Assembly (NCBI RefSeq): GCF_024181385.1
Contig: NZ_CP051305.1
Location: forward strand, 1,984,001-2,048,000
Source: Treponema sp. OMZ 798
GTDB taxonomy: Bacteria; Spirochaetota; Spirochaetia; Treponematales; Treponemataceae
Reading direction: 5' to 3'
DNA length: 64,000 bases
The notes beneath the pieces were generated by a model that ran no database searches, had not been told where the DNA came from, and saw only the letters and a list, made by a program, of their open reading frames with translations. The position numbers and the translations under genes were made by a program. Shown piece by piece: positions 8,937 through 17,978 of the stretch; positions within the stretch are counted from its first letter, which is position 1; each line of letters begins with the position of its first letter.

Positions 8937-9997
8937 CTTACCCTAAGTATTTTATCCTCACGCTTGGTCACAAGACCGATAATAGCGGGCTTTCCGCAAG
9001 GTGTGTTTTCCAAGGCTTGAGACAATTCCGCATAAAGAGCAGCCGCATCTTCCTTGTCTACCGAAATTAAAAGCCCTCCCGAAGTTTGAGGATCGAACAT
9101 CAGGTCTTGGTATGCAAGAGGAACATTTTCAAAGGCAACATTTTCTCCGACAAAATCCCTATTGGTATAAACGCCGGCAGGCAAAAAGCCCATTTGAGCG
9201 CTTTCAATCACAGAATCATAAACAGGAATGGATTTGTAATCCACCTCAATGCTCATACCGCTCCCCTTCCCCATCTCGTAAAGATGACCGAGAAGGCCGA
9301 AGCCTGTAATATCGGTACAGGCGTTTATCCTATATTTTACCATGATATCGCGGGCCTTAGCATTTAAAAAAGCCATAATCTTATAACAGCGGTCAAGCTC
9401 TTCAGGCGGCGACATATCGGCCTTTGAAGCCGTAAGCAATACTCCTGTTCCTATGGGCTTGGTTAAAATTAAAACGTCGCCTTCCTTTGCCGTCGAGTTT
9501 TCTAAAATTTTTTTAGGATGAACGAAGCCGTTAACGGCCAAACCGTATTTAGGCGAATCGTCATAGATGGTATGCCCGCCGCAGACAATGGCCCCGGCCT
9601 CATAAACCTTATCGAAGCCGCCGCGTAAAATTTCTTTTATCATGTCTTCAGGCATATCCTTGGTTATACAAAAAAGATTTAGTGCCAGCTTGGGCTCTCC
9701 GCCCATCGCGTAAATATCGCTTAAAGAATTTGCTGCGGCAATTTGTCCGAACATGTAGGGATCACCCGAAACAGGCGGAAAAAAATCTATGGTAGAAATA
9801 AGAGCCGTTTCATCGTTTATTTTATAAACTGCGGCATCATCGGAAGTATTAAAGCCTACGAGTAAATTATCGTCATTCCTTACGGAAAAATGTTTTAAAA
9901 GTTTATCGAGTGCACCCGCACTCAGCTTTGCACCTCAGCCGGGATTCTTTGCAGATTTTAATAAATCGAAATTTTCATTAATAAGTGAACAGCTCAT
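8933..9997 (-). CDS. selD: Selenide, water dikinase with in-frame selenocysteine
   Basis: Makes monoselenophosphate from selenide and ATP, the Se donor for selenocysteine. The full gene starts at ATG 9997 after CGGAGG and gives 354 residues only if TGA codon 21 (9937-9935) is read as Sec. The context is NPG-U-GAKLS, the position of the catalytic Cys/Sec in SelD. A conventional gene call would start late at 9754 and lose 81 residues. A hairpin of the bacterial SECIS kind follows the TGA. The rest matches SelD: DTSDDAAVY-like metal site, FGGQ-like region and TDITGFGLLGHL. The protein is therefore itself a selenoprotein and autoregulation by selenium supply is possible. Confidence 0.95.
9908..9937 (-). 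promoter_or_regulatory. Sec TGA codon and SECIS-like hairpin in selD
   Basis: TGA at 9937-9935, then 11 nt, then a perfect 6-bp stem GAGTGC/GCACTC around a GGGT loop (9923-9908). Distance and G-U-rich apical loop fit a bacterial SECIS element recognised by SelB. It is read in the coding strand of selD. Confidence 0.8.
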
Positions 9998-10014
9998 ATC
10001 AGCCTCCGAGTAAT

Positions 10015-10043
10015 AATATCTCACAATTTTAAATTATGGTCAA
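10015..10043 (-). promoter_or_regulatory. Candidate selD promoter
   Basis: On the minus strand: TTGACC (10043-10038), 17 bp, GATATT (10020-10015), ending 17 bp before the start codon. Confidence 0.4.
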
Positions 10044-10059
10044 GATAAAAAATAGGGTA

Positions 10060-10088
10060 TTGAACATTTAATTTTATAATTGTATACT
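10060..10088 (+). promoter_or_regulatory. Promoter of the FMN-binding-like gene
   Basis: TTGAAC at 10060-10065, 17-bp spacer, TATACT at 10083-10088; start codon 33 bp further on. Confidence 0.6.
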
Positions 10089-10120
10089 CCAACCGACAAA
10101 ATCTCATTCAGGAGGAAATT

Positions 10121-10753
10121 ATGAAGATGAGTAAAAAGGTAAGAGCTATAGGATTATTTGCAGCAGCTCTTTTGGTATTTGCTTTTGCCTCAGAGCCTAA
10201 TCCGGTACTTTACGGTACGGCAAAGGTAAAAGGCTCGCCCTCAGCCGGCCCTAACTATGAGTACGGATATTCCGTATGTATAGATGTAGAAATCGATGCC
10301 CAAGGCAAGATCATCAAAGTAAGCGATGACGAAAAAAATACCGATGCATCAATAGAAGCTGATGTTACCGGAAATGCAGGAACAAACAAAGTTTATTGGA
10401 AAAAATTTTTAGAAGCCAAGGGTTTTGACAAATACAGGAACAAAACCTTAAAGGATGTAAAAAAAATAAATGTAGGTATTCCCGGAAAAGCAGGCCCCGA
10501 TGTTGTCGGCGGAGCCTCAGCTTCTTCTTTGGCTGTAAAAATGGCGGTTCTTCAAGCCTTAACGCTGGATGCTTCAATAAAAGAACTTGAAACATACAAA
10601 AATCCCGAAAACTACAAAAAGGCCGAACAAAAAAAATTGGAAAAAATAGTTACGGAAGGAAAAACTCTTCTTGAAAGTTTAGAAACTTATGAAGAAATAG
10701 AAAAGGCCCTTGAAGAATTAAAACAAAAATTGGATGCATTAAAAACAAAATAA
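10121..10753 (+). CDS. Secreted FMN-binding-domain-like protein
   Basis: 210 residues. An N-terminal signal segment (about 8-24, ending AFA) directs export. Residues 30-150 have the layout of FMN_bind domains, including DVVGGASASSLAV, which resembles the SGAT-S flavinylation or binding motif of that family; here Thr is replaced by Ser, so covalent flavinylation is uncertain. The last 60 residues are a Lys/Glu-rich coiled coil (ELKQKLDALKTK). GGAGG precedes the ATG and a second ATG two codons on is a possible start. It has its own promoter and shares a two-way terminator with the converging selenium genes; functional connection not shown. Confidence 0.55.
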   Translation: MKMSKKVRAIGLFAAALLVFAFASEPNPVLYGTAKVKGSPSAGPNYEYGYSVCIDVEIDAQGKIIKVSDDEKNTDASIEADVTGNAGTNKVYWKKFLEAKGFDKYRNKTLKDVKKINVGIPGKAGPDVVGGASASSLAVKMAVLQALTLDASIKELETYKNPENYKKAEQKKLEKIVTEGKTLLESLETYEEIEKALEELKQKLDALKTK

Positions 10754-10761
10754 TAAAGAAA

Positions 10762-10810
10762 CGGCAGTATTGATGAGTTTCTCCAAAACGGAGACCTCAT
10801 AATACTGCCG
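10762..10810. terminator. Bidirectional terminator
   Basis: CGGCAGTATT...AATACTGCCG arms with nested ATGAG/CTCAT pairing, lying between convergent genes; short T-rich tracts on both sides. Confidence 0.65.
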
Positions 10811-10822
10811 CCTTTAATCGCA

Positions 10823-11083
10823 CTACACTTCAACGTACTTGCCGTCTTCACCTAAAAAATAAAAAGCGTCGTAATCAAATTGACTAAAATCATCTTTATT
10901 GAAGGCTAGGCCTTCTTTAAAAATTAATTTTAATGCAGTGCCGCAGCTTGAACTTACAGAGCGCGGCACCGGAACAAGTTTTGCAGTCAATCCCCCTGTC
11001 TTAGCATTATCCGTTTTATTCACGGCCCTCATGCAGACAAGAGAATCGTAATGCGTATGAAAGGTAATTAAATACTCTTTCAT
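10823..11083 (-). CDS. DUF3343 protein, putative Se/S carrier
   Basis: 86 residues. The segment PVPRSVSSSCGTALKL is diagnostic for DUF3343, a small family commonly fused to or next to TusA-like proteins in selenium loci; the Cys is the likely chalcogen-binding residue. Its ATG overlaps the stop of the TusA-like gene (TAATG), so the two are translationally coupled. It is the last gene of yedE-tusA-DUF3343. Proposed role: hand over sulfur or selenium between carriers; inferred from context. Confidence 0.8.
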   Translation of the reverse strand: MKEYLITFHTHYDSLVCMRAVNKTDNAKTGGLTAKLVPVPRSVSSSCGTALKLIFKEGLAFNKDDFSQFDYDAFYFLGEDGKYVEV

Positions 11084-11292
11084 TATTTTGATACGGCAAT
11101 TTTCCAGCCGTCATCAGTCGGTTCAATCTTTGTTTGAGCCTTTGAATTATCGCAAAAGCGTTTTATATTTTCTTTTGCAGTCTCGTTATCTACCAATACA
11201 ACAAAGCCGGAATTTGATCCAAGAGCTTTTTTGGTTAAAACCACAGGCTCAGGGCAAGCAAGCCCTCGAGCATCTACAATAATATCAGACAT
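11083..11292 (-). CDS. TusA/SirA-like sulfurtransferase (YedF type)
   Basis: 69-residue sulfur-carrier protein. The family motif DARGLACPEPVVLTKKAL contains the CPxP active site (Cys 13 region). It is encoded between a YedE transporter and DUF3343, the arrangement associated with selenium uptake and transfer rather than tRNA thiolation. A GGAA(A) ribosome site precedes the ATG. Likely accepts selenium or sulfur imported by the YedE protein and passes it towards SelD. Confidence 0.88.
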   Translation of the reverse strand: MSDIIVDARGLACPEPVVLTKKALGSNSGFVVLVDNETAKENIKRFCDNSKAQTKIEPTDDGWKIAVSK

Positions 11293-11314
11293 AATCTTTC
11301 CTTATAATTAAAAC

Positions 11315-12364
11315 TTATTTATTCTTCAAAGAATAATAGATACTTACAAAGGCTGTAAGAATCAAGCCTACAACAACAGCTATCATACCGGCACTTGTCG
11401 GCCCCTTGGGAGAAGAAGCAAGACCGAAGTTGTGAGCAAAGGCTGCACCGGCTATAAGACCTACAACGGTAACTGCCGAATCGCTGTTTCCTTCACCTGT
11501 CAAGATTAGCTGTCTTAAGGGGCATCCGCCTAAGAGAACGCTTGCCCAGCCGACCAAAACCATTCCGAGGGCATTCCATAAACCGTCTGTGTGAGCAACA
11601 GGCTGACCTGCAAAGCCTAGGTTGAATTTTCCTAAAATAAAAGAACCAACCAATACGGTTACAAGAACAGTAAGGCTTCCCCATAATAGGTGGAAATCTT
11701 TAAGCATTATTGCATCGCGAATTCCGCCGACCGTACACATTCGGCTTCTTTGGGCAAGACCGCCTACAACAAGACCGATGGCCAAAGCCAAGAAGATCGG
11801 AGCCTTCATAGAGCCGGGGCCCTTTTCGCTGAAAGCAAGAACTGAGGGGAAGGCAACCAAGAGCACAAAGAAGACGATCATAAAGATGATAGGAATTACG
11901 CCTTCCTGCTTTGACTGATTATAGGCCCTGTTAAGAGAGAAGTTTTTATTTAAGAAGAAGATACCGATCACAATTCCTACCACAAAGCCTGCTAAACCGA
12001 AAATAGCATTTAAGTCTCCTGCACCCAAGCGTAAAAACATTCTTAAGGGGCAGCCCAAGAATACCAAGGCTCCTATCATAACAAAGAAACCCAGGGTGAA
12101 TCTGGTAAAGGCAGCAGAACCGCCTCTCGGCTTAAATTCTTTTTTTGCAAAGGCCAATACAAAGGCACCTATAACAAGACCTATTACCTCAGGTCTCATG
12201 TACTGAACAACACCGGCATTGTGCAGTTTCAATGCTCCGGCAATGTCACGCAAAAAACAAGCGATACAAAAACCCATATTTCCGGGGTTTCCGAATCTTA
12301 CCAATACAAGAGCGGCAATACCTATAACTGCTCCCGTTACAATTACCATGAGATGTTTTTTCAT
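11315..12364 (-). CDS. yedE: YedE/YeeE family putative selenium transporter
   Basis: 349-residue inner-membrane protein with about ten hydrophobic segments in two related halves. Each half has a conserved Cys motif: FLGCPLRMFLRLGAGD and LGGCPLRQLILTGEGNSD, the hallmark of YeeE/YedE transporters of thiosulfate or selenium compounds. An additional Cys pair lies near the N-terminus (CIACFLRDI). AAGGAGAG precedes the start. It heads the operon yedE-tusA-DUF3343, next to selD, so selenium is the more likely cargo. Confidence 0.87.
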   Translation of the reverse strand: MKKHLMVIVTGAVIGIAALVLVRFGNPGNMGFCIACFLRDIAGALKLHNAGVVQYMRPEVIGLVIGAFVLAFAKKEFKPRGGSAAFTRFTLGFFVMIGALVFLGCPLRMFLRLGAGDLNAIFGLAGFVVGIVIGIFFLNKNFSLNRAYNQSKQEGVIPIIFMIVFFVLLVAFPSVLAFSEKGPGSMKAPIFLALAIGLVVGGLAQRSRMCTVGGIRDAIMLKDFHLLWGSLTVLVTVLVGSFILGKFNLGFAGQPVAHTDGLWNALGMVLVGWASVLLGGCPLRQLILTGEGNSDSAVTVVGLIAGAAFAHNFGLASSPKGPTSAGMIAVVVGLILTAFVSIYYSLKNK

Positions 12365-12486
12365 AAACTCTCCTTTTAAATTTAATTAAGCTAAAAAATA
12401 GAATTTTCAAATAAAATCTATCGGGGGAGAGTCTAACAAAAAGAAAATAAAATGTCAATATATTAAAAAAAATAGATATTTATTAT

Positions 12487-13800
12487 TTAATTTAAAAAAG
12501 CGGCAAGAGCCGTACCTAAGGTTACAGCCTCATCATTTGTTTTGAGCACAAAATAAATGCCCTTTTTTTCGGTTAAACAGGTGTGTAAACTCTTAAAAAT
12601 TCTTTCCTTAATCAAAAAGCCTTTTAAAAACATAGAACCGTCGGCACTTATACATATAGGCTTATCCGGAGATTTACCCTTTCCCGTCTTTATACAGGCT
12701 GCAGCAATGACGGCAGCCGACAGCCTTCCGGCTCTTTCAAAAAAACTTTTGCATATGGAATAAATCTTAACATAGTCTTCCGAAACCGAATGTGACTCGA
12801 TGATACCTGAAAAAATATTTTTATCGTGATTTTGATCTTTTAAAAATAAGGAAATTTCCTCACTCGAAAAATTACGAGAATTTAAAAGCATCTTGTTGGC
12901 CCGCGACGAAAAAATTCCCTCGGCGGCACCTGCTCTTAAAGCGATGGAGCAAAGCTCTCCAAGATAACGGCCTGAACACATTCTCTCCAAAAAATACTCG
13001 TTTTTTAAATTGGAATTTTCAGAGAGGGTTTTATCGAATTTGCTTTGCGGAATCTTATTGCTCTTACCAGACTCGCATACGATTATTTGAGGCTTATTAT
13101 AAAATTCGGTATCCTTTAGTTTTTCAATTTTATCATACTCGATATATGCAGAATTTAAGCCTGTTCCTAAAACAATGCCTATATGGGAATCGAATCTCTG
13201 CTCATTCGTTTCTGAAAATATCCCCGACTGGAGAACTGCAGCAGTATCGTTTACCATAATAACTTTTTTTACTTTTTTCCAAGCCTTTCTTGAAAGAGCC
13301 TGAAAAAGTCCCTCATTTATTTTACACTCGCCTATATAAGGCAGCTTTATTTCTTTGGAAAGCTTAATAGCCTGCCCGCCTCCATCAGGAAAAATCTTTA
13401 TAGCATAGGAAAAGCAAAATGAAACTACCTCAGCCTCATCCTTTAGAGGCTCTAAGTATTCTGCAATGTTGTCAAAAAATTCCTCATTAGTCATTTCCCT
13501 GTCAAGGGCCGGCATGGGATGTTTAAAAAAGGAAAGAATCTCAGGCACTCCTTTTTTATCAAAGTATACAAGCCCCGCTCTAAAATTGGTTCCTCCGGCA
13601 TCTATTATAATTACCTTCTTGTTTTTAGGTACACTGTCGGGAAGATTTTTCCATAAGGGAATCATATCCATGGAAGAAGCAGTCTCGAAATCCACCTTCA
13701 ATCCCTTTGTCATATCTTCCAAAAGAATTGAAGATGCATATTCTATATCGATTTTATAATCAAAATTATTTCTCTTAAAAAAATCATCTATCTCTTTCAT
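12487..13800 (-). CDS. Hexokinase
   Basis: 437-residue sugar kinase that phosphorylates glucose at C6 with ATP. The phosphate-1 motif VIIIDAGGTNFRAGL, the hexose-binding and catalytic segment VNDTAAVLQ, and the phosphate-2 motif IGIVLGTGLNSAY are present in order, typical of eukaryote-like hexokinases found in treponemes. The C-terminal adenosine motif is near residues 390-415. It stands alone, 47 bp after metK on the same strand, with which it may be co-transcribed. Cytoplasmic. Confidence 0.88.
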   Translation of the reverse strand: MKEIDDFFKRNNFDYKIDIEYASSILLEDMTKGLKVDFETASSMDMIPLWKNLPDSVPKNKKVIIIDAGGTNFRAGLVYFDKKGVPEILSFFKHPMPALDREMTNEEFFDNIAEYLEPLKDEAEVVSFCFSYAIKIFPDGGGQAIKLSKEIKLPYIGECKINEGLFQALSRKAWKKVKKVIMVNDTAAVLQSGIFSETNEQRFDSHIGIVLGTGLNSAYIEYDKIEKLKDTEFYNKPQIIVCESGKSNKIPQSKFDKTLSENSNLKNEYFLERMCSGRYLGELCSIALRAGAAEGIFSSRANKMLLNSRNFSSEEISLFLKDQNHDKNIFSGIIESHSVSEDYVKIYSICKSFFERAGRLSAAVIAAACIKTGKGKSPDKPICISADGSMFLKGFLIKERIFKSLHTCLTEKKGIYFVLKTNDEAVTLGTALAAFLN

Positions 13801-13847
13801 TTAAATAATTCCCTCAAGTCTTAGTTATGGAACAATAACCTACGAGC

Positions 13848-15017
13848 CTATTTGATTGCCTTCTTTAAGGCTTCTGTCTTGTCGGTCTTTTCCCATGAGA
13901 ATTCGGGACGGCCGAAATGTCCGTAAGCAGCTGTTTCCTTATAAATAGGGCGTTTCAGATCTAAGGTTTTTATAATACCTGCAGGAGACATATCAAAAAC
14001 TTCTTTTATTGCCTTTTCTATTTTTTCTTCAGGGACTTCACCGGTATCAAAGGTATCTACTCTGACGGCAACAGGGAAGGGAACCCCTATTGCATAGGCC
14101 AACTGAACCTCACAGCGGCGTGCAAGATCTGCAGCTACTACGTTTTTTGCTATGTATCTGGCCATGTAGGCAGCAGAACGGTCAACCTTTGACGGGTCCT
14201 TACCCGAAAAAGCACCTCCGCCGTGTCTTCCCATTCCGCCGTAGGTATCTACGATTATTTTTCTTCCGGTAAGACCTGTGTCGCCGAAGGGGCCGCCTAT
14301 AACAAAGCGTCCTGTAGGATTTATAAAATACTTGGTATCATCGGCCAAAAGTCCGGTCGGCTCCAAAACAGGTTTAATAACCTGATTTATCAGAGTATGC
14401 TTTAATTCGTCATATTGAACATCGGGATAGTGCTGATGAGAAAGCACAACCGTATCTATCTTGATAGGCTTAAAGCCTTCGTATTTTACCGTAATTTGAG
14501 TCTTTGAATCGGGTCTCAGCCAAGGAATAACCTTTTCCTTTCTGAGCTTTGCAGCATAGCGTAGAACCGAATGAGAAAACATAATGGGAGCAGGCATAAG
14601 CTCAGGAGTTTCCTTACAGGCAAAGCCGAACATCATACCCTGATCGCCAGCACCCTGCCGGCCCTTGTACTCATCAAGCCCCGTTCCGTCTACACCCTGA
14701 GAAATGTCGGGGGATTGTGAGTGAATCATATTCATAACGGCCATAGAATGGCAGTCCAAACCGAAATCCGTATTTGTATAGCCGATTTCTTCTGCTATAG
14801 TCCGTGCAATCTCTTGAATATCTACGTAGGTATTGGTAGTTATTTCTCCGCCGACAAGTACTAAGGCAGTAGAGGCAAAGGTTTCACAGGCTACATGACT
14901 TTCAGGGTCGTCTCGTAAACAGGCATCTAAAACCGCATCCGAAATTTGATCACAGAGCTTATCGGGATGACCCTCGCTTACCGACTCTGATGTAAAATAA
15001 CTTATATCGTTTTTCAT
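13848..15017 (-). CDS. metK: S-adenosylmethionine synthetase
   Basis: Forms S-adenosylmethionine from methionine and ATP. 389 residues from ATG 15017 ([16 protein letters not shown]), chosen because GAGG lies just upstream and the protein then matches family length; an upstream in-frame ATG would add ten unrelated residues. Motifs: GHPDKLCDQ (ATP site), [12 protein letters not shown] and the P-loop [17 protein letters not shown] sigma-70 promoter lies 38 bp before the start. No riboswitch structure was recognised in the leader. Confidence 0.97.
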   Translation of the reverse strand: MKNDISYFTSESVSEGHPDKLCDQISDAVLDACLRDDPESHVACETFASTALVLVGGEITTNTYVDIQEIARTIAEEIGYTNTDFGLDCHSMAVMNMIHSQSPDISQGVDGTGLDEYKGRQGAGDQGMMFGFACKETPELMPAPIMFSHSVLRYAAKLRKEKVIPWLRPDSKTQITVKYEGFKPIKIDTVVLSHQHYPDVQYDELKHTLINQVIKPVLEPTGLLADDTKYFINPTGRFVIGGPFGDTGLTGRKIIVDTYGGMGRHGGGAFSGKDPSKVDRSAAYMARYIAKNVVAADLARRCEVQLAYAIGVPFPVAVRVDTFDTGEVPEEKIEKAIKEVFDMSPAGIIKTLDLKRPIYKETAAYGHFGRPEFSWEKTDKTEALKKAIK

Positions 15018-15054
15018 ATTAACCTCGCATTTTAATAATAGTATCAAGGTTGAT

Positions 15055-15084
15055 ATTATATCATAAAATTAGGTAATTTTTCAA
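15055..15084 (-). promoter_or_regulatory. metK promoter
   Basis: Minus strand: TTGAAA (15084-15079), 18 bp, consensus TATAAT (15060-15055). Confidence 0.65.
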
Positions 15085-15165
15085 GCTCTACGGAATTACC
15101 GCTATATGGAAGTACTAAAAGTTTATCTTACTATACCGTTAAAAGCCGGAATTTTTAAAGTTTTT

Positions 15166-16071
15166 CTAGGCTTTTTCTTTTTTTAAAAATGAAAGCTTTG
15201 TTTCCGAAATTATTATCGCTATAAAAATTAAGATAAAGCCTAAAACCGAATAAACGTCAAGGCTTTCACCCTTAAATATAACCGAAAAGATAATTCCAAA
15301 AATAGACTCAAGCCCTAAGATAATGGCGGCACTTGAAGCATCCGTGTGCTTTTGCCCTATGTTTTGTAAAAGAAGAGCAAGTCCCGTACAAATGGCAGCA
15401 AGGTAAAGTACGGAACCTATGGACGAATAAGACCAAACTATTGCACTATTATCTTCAAAAATAAGGGTTACAAGCCATGAAAGTATTGCAGCCGCACCGA
15501 ACTGGATAATCGTCATAAGAATCGGATCCTTTCTCTTGCTTAATCGTGTAATACTTATAATGTGGCTTGCAAAAAGAAGACCGCTTAAAAGAGCATAGAA
15601 GTCTCCCATGGTTATTCCTACACCAGAAGAAAGCACCAAATCCTTAAAGGACACAAAGCCTATTCCCAAAATACACAAAACCGCTGCAGAGGCATTGTAC
15701 CTATCCGGACGAACCTTGTTCACAATCCAGCCTAAAAAGGGTACTATCACGCAATAAGAAGCCGATAAAAAAGCGCTTCTTCCCGGAAGACCTCCCGCAG
15801 TTGTAACGCCGAAGGTTTGACTGGAATAAGCTATAAATAGAAAAAAGCCGACAATTCCTCCGCTTATAAGGTAGTCTTTGTTTATAAGTTTTAACTTTTT
15901 ATAAAACACAAGACAAAGCAATAAACAGGCAATAGAAAACCTCAAGCCCAATAAAAAATTAGGCTTAAAAAAATCGGTAGTTTCGCTTACAACTACAAGA
16001 GAACTACCCCATACTATAGCAACAAGTAAAAGGGCTAAACGCGATAAAACATTAATCTTGGTATTAGTCAA
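15166..16071 (-). CDS. EamA/DMT-family transporter
   Basis: 301-residue inner-membrane protein with about ten transmembrane helices arranged as two EamA repeats (about 1-145 and 155-295). Early VAIVWGSSLVV and the second-repeat GLESIFGIIFSVIFKGE fit drug/metabolite exporters. It ends with a basic KKEKA tail in the cytoplasm. Substrate not predictable. It faces away from rpsU and is separated from metK by about 150 bp containing the metK promoter. Confidence 0.85.
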   Translation of the reverse strand: MTNTKINVLSRLALLLVAIVWGSSLVVVSETTDFFKPNFLLGLRFSIACLLLCLVFYKKLKLINKDYLISGGIVGFFLFIAYSSQTFGVTTAGGLPGRSAFLSASYCVIVPFLGWIVNKVRPDRYNASAAVLCILGIGFVSFKDLVLSSGVGITMGDFYALLSGLLFASHIISITRLSKRKDPILMTIIQFGAAAILSWLVTLIFEDNSAIVWSYSSIGSVLYLAAICTGLALLLQNIGQKHTDASSAAIILGLESIFGIIFSVIFKGESLDVYSVLGFILIFIAIIISETKLSFLKKEKA

Positions 16072-16236
16072 AATAAAATCCTTTGCATCGTCAGTAAAAC
16101 GGCAAATGCAAATGCCTCAAAAAGTTCCGGAACGAGCTTTCCTTTTTGAAAAAGGTTTATTACATATTAGGAGGGTATTATACAAGAAAACAAAAAAAAA
16201 GACAAGTCGATGGAAAATTGTACAAAAATAATCCTA

Positions 16237-16265
16237 TTGACATCTTTTTATATTTTATATATAAT
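16237..16265 (+). promoter_or_regulatory. Consensus promoter of rpsU
   Basis: TTGACA (16237-16242), 17 bp, TATAAT (16260-16265): a perfect sigma-70 consensus. It lies inside the longer open frame from 16146, which shows that the long frame is not the gene. Confidence 0.8.
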
Positions 16266-16304
16266 CAGCCTTTAATCCTAAAGCCGGAGGGGGTGAAAAG
16301 AGAA

Positions 16305-16514
16305 ATGGCATATGTAACAATTGACGATTCAGAGCATCTTGAAAAAGCTCTCAAAAGATTTAAGCGTCAAGTCGAAAAAGAAGGTATTATCCGCGAATGG
16401 AAAAAGAAGGAATTCTACGAAAAACCTTCCACTGTTTTAAACAGAAAGAATAAGGCCCTCCGCCGAAAACTTATGAAAAAAACAAGACGCTCACGCGATT
16501 CAAAGAGCTATTAA
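16305..16514 (+). CDS. rpsU: 30S ribosomal protein S21
   Basis: 69-residue basic protein of the small ribosomal subunit. It starts [19 protein letters not shown] at ATG 16305 after a strong GGAGGGGG ribosome site. The helical body ends in the arginine/lysine-rich tail [14 protein letters not shown] consensus promoter upstream and a strong terminator downstream make it a monocistronic, highly expressed unit. Confidence 0.95.
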
Positions 16515-16520
16515 TGCAAA

Positions 16521-16562
16521 AAGAGCTTGCGGTTTTATCTTAAACCGTAAGCTCTTTTTTTA
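16521..16562 (+). terminator. rpsU intrinsic terminator
   Basis: AAGAGCTTGCGGTTT pairs with AAACCGTAAGCTCTT across a 6-nt loop (one G-U pair), followed by a run of Ts. Confidence 0.9.
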
Positions 16563-16586
16563 TGTCAAATAGTTTTTTGTCAAACC

Positions 16587-17978
16587 TTATTTTTCAATCC
16601 GAGTCAAATTTTTGACCCAGCGTTCTTTTTTCAGCTGGATTTCGGCAAAGACGGCCTTCATTATGCTGGTGATTTTTGCGATTGCATACATCACGGGTGA
16701 AGACCAATCCGTAAGATAATACAATAAAAGCATACAGGGCATAAATAAAAATAAATTTACCGTAGTATCAACCCAGACTCCCATGACGGCATCGCCTCCG
16801 GATCGGGCTATAGCATATTGGGTGTTTTGAAGAGTCCACACAGGCATATAAAGAGCGATAAAGATTATAAGAAGCCTTGTAACCTCATGGGATGCAGGGC
16901 TTAAACTTCGGAACACAATCGGAACCAGCATAATCGAGAAAAGCTCCAAAACAGCTGTTCCAAGCCCGATTGCAAGAGCCCCGCTTTTAATCCAGCGGGC
17001 CTGCTCTCTTGCCTCTTCCAAATTATTCCGTCCGAGGGTACCGCCTATTATAACGCCCACCGAAGTGCCTATCGCGGGAAAAATCAAAAAGAAGAGGTTT
17101 GCGATCGTCCAGCCCGCAGACATACCGGCTACAACCTCGGGGCCTCCTCGGCTGTTATAAACGGCAGTTGCTACTATCTCGCTCATAACCCAAGACATAT
17201 CGGCAAAAAAGATGAGGGCCGACTTTTTAAAAATCTCATGGAAAAGATGTAGCTTTATTTTAAGCATCTCCTTTATCTTTACATAGAAAAGAGGCTTAAT
17301 TTTTTTGGCATAAAGCACAAAGATTATAAGTTCGGCCGAACGGGCAATGACCGTCGCGTAGGCAGCCCCTGCAACCTCAAGCCTCGGTGCTCCAAGATTT
17401 CCGTATATGAGCATATAGTTTCCGATGGTGTTTATAAGGGTCGAAACAAGGGATATATACATGGGCACCTTTACGTTCCCCGTCTCGCGGAAAGAAGATG
17501 CTATTCCTATCGAAAAGGCTGTAGGAATAAAGGATAATAGGATGACATCGCTGTAAATTACGGCCTGTTCGACTATTTCTTTTTTTGCAGCATTGCCGCT
17601 GACCAAAAGACCTAGCACAAGGTCGGGAACTGTAAGACAGACGGCAAGAAGAGCAAGGGCGAAGATAAGGCCCGATATCTGCTTAAAGCGGTAGGCTTGC
17701 TGCATTCCTTCTTCATCCTTTGTGCCGTTGTACTGCGACATAAACATTCCGCCTGCACTGCAAAGAATATTGAGGCCGGTTATATATACGAAGATAATTT
17801 GATTGGCAACATTTACCCCGCTCATCTTTAGGTCGCCAAGGTCTGCCACCATAAAATTATCTATAAGAGAAACCAGAGATTGAATAAAAAGCTGTACCAT
17901 TACAGGTACAGCTAATTTTACGGCCTTTTTATAAAAAGAAAAGGGGCCGAAATACTTATGTCTTAAATTTATAAACAC
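16587..17978 (-). CDS. MATE family efflux transporter
   Basis: 463 residues, twelve transmembrane helices in two six-helix halves. The N-terminal FYKKAVKLAVPVMVQLFIQSL and SLIDNFMVADLG are typical of the family, which exports cationic drugs or metabolites using Na+ or H+. The start is a GTG overlapping the arcC stop (TAGTG), implying translational coupling with carbamate kinase. No substrate can be inferred. Confidence 0.88.
   Translation of the reverse strand: MFINLRHKYFGPFSFYKKAVKLAVPVMVQLFIQSLVSLIDNFMVADLGDLKMSGVNVANQIIFVYITGLNILCSAGGMFMSQYNGTKDEEGMQQAYRFKQISGLIFALALLAVCLTVPDLVLGLLVSGNAAKKEIVEQAVIYSDVILLSFIPTAFSIGIASSFRETGNVKVPMYISLVSTLINTIGNYMLIYGNLGAPRLEVAGAAYATVIARSAELIIFVLYAKKIKPLFYVKIKEMLKIKLHLFHEIFKKSALIFFADMSWVMSEIVATAVYNSRGGPEVVAGMSAGWTIANLFFLIFPAIGTSVGVIIGGTLGRNNLEEAREQARWIKSGALAIGLGTAVLELFSIMLVPIVFRSLSPASHEVTRLLIIFIALYMPVWTLQNTQYAIARSGGDAVMGVWVDTTVNLFLFMPCMLLLYYLTDWSSPVMYAIAKITSIMKAVFAEIQLKKERWVKNLTRIEK

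Noticed and set aside
15018..15165. SAM riboswitch ahead of metK.
   Set aside because: The leader after the promoter is only about 38 nt and no riboswitch core was seen.
16146..16304. N-terminal extension of ribosomal protein S21 from an upstream ATG.
   Set aside because: A perfect promoter (16237-16265) lies inside it, and the strong ribosome site belongs to ATG 16305.
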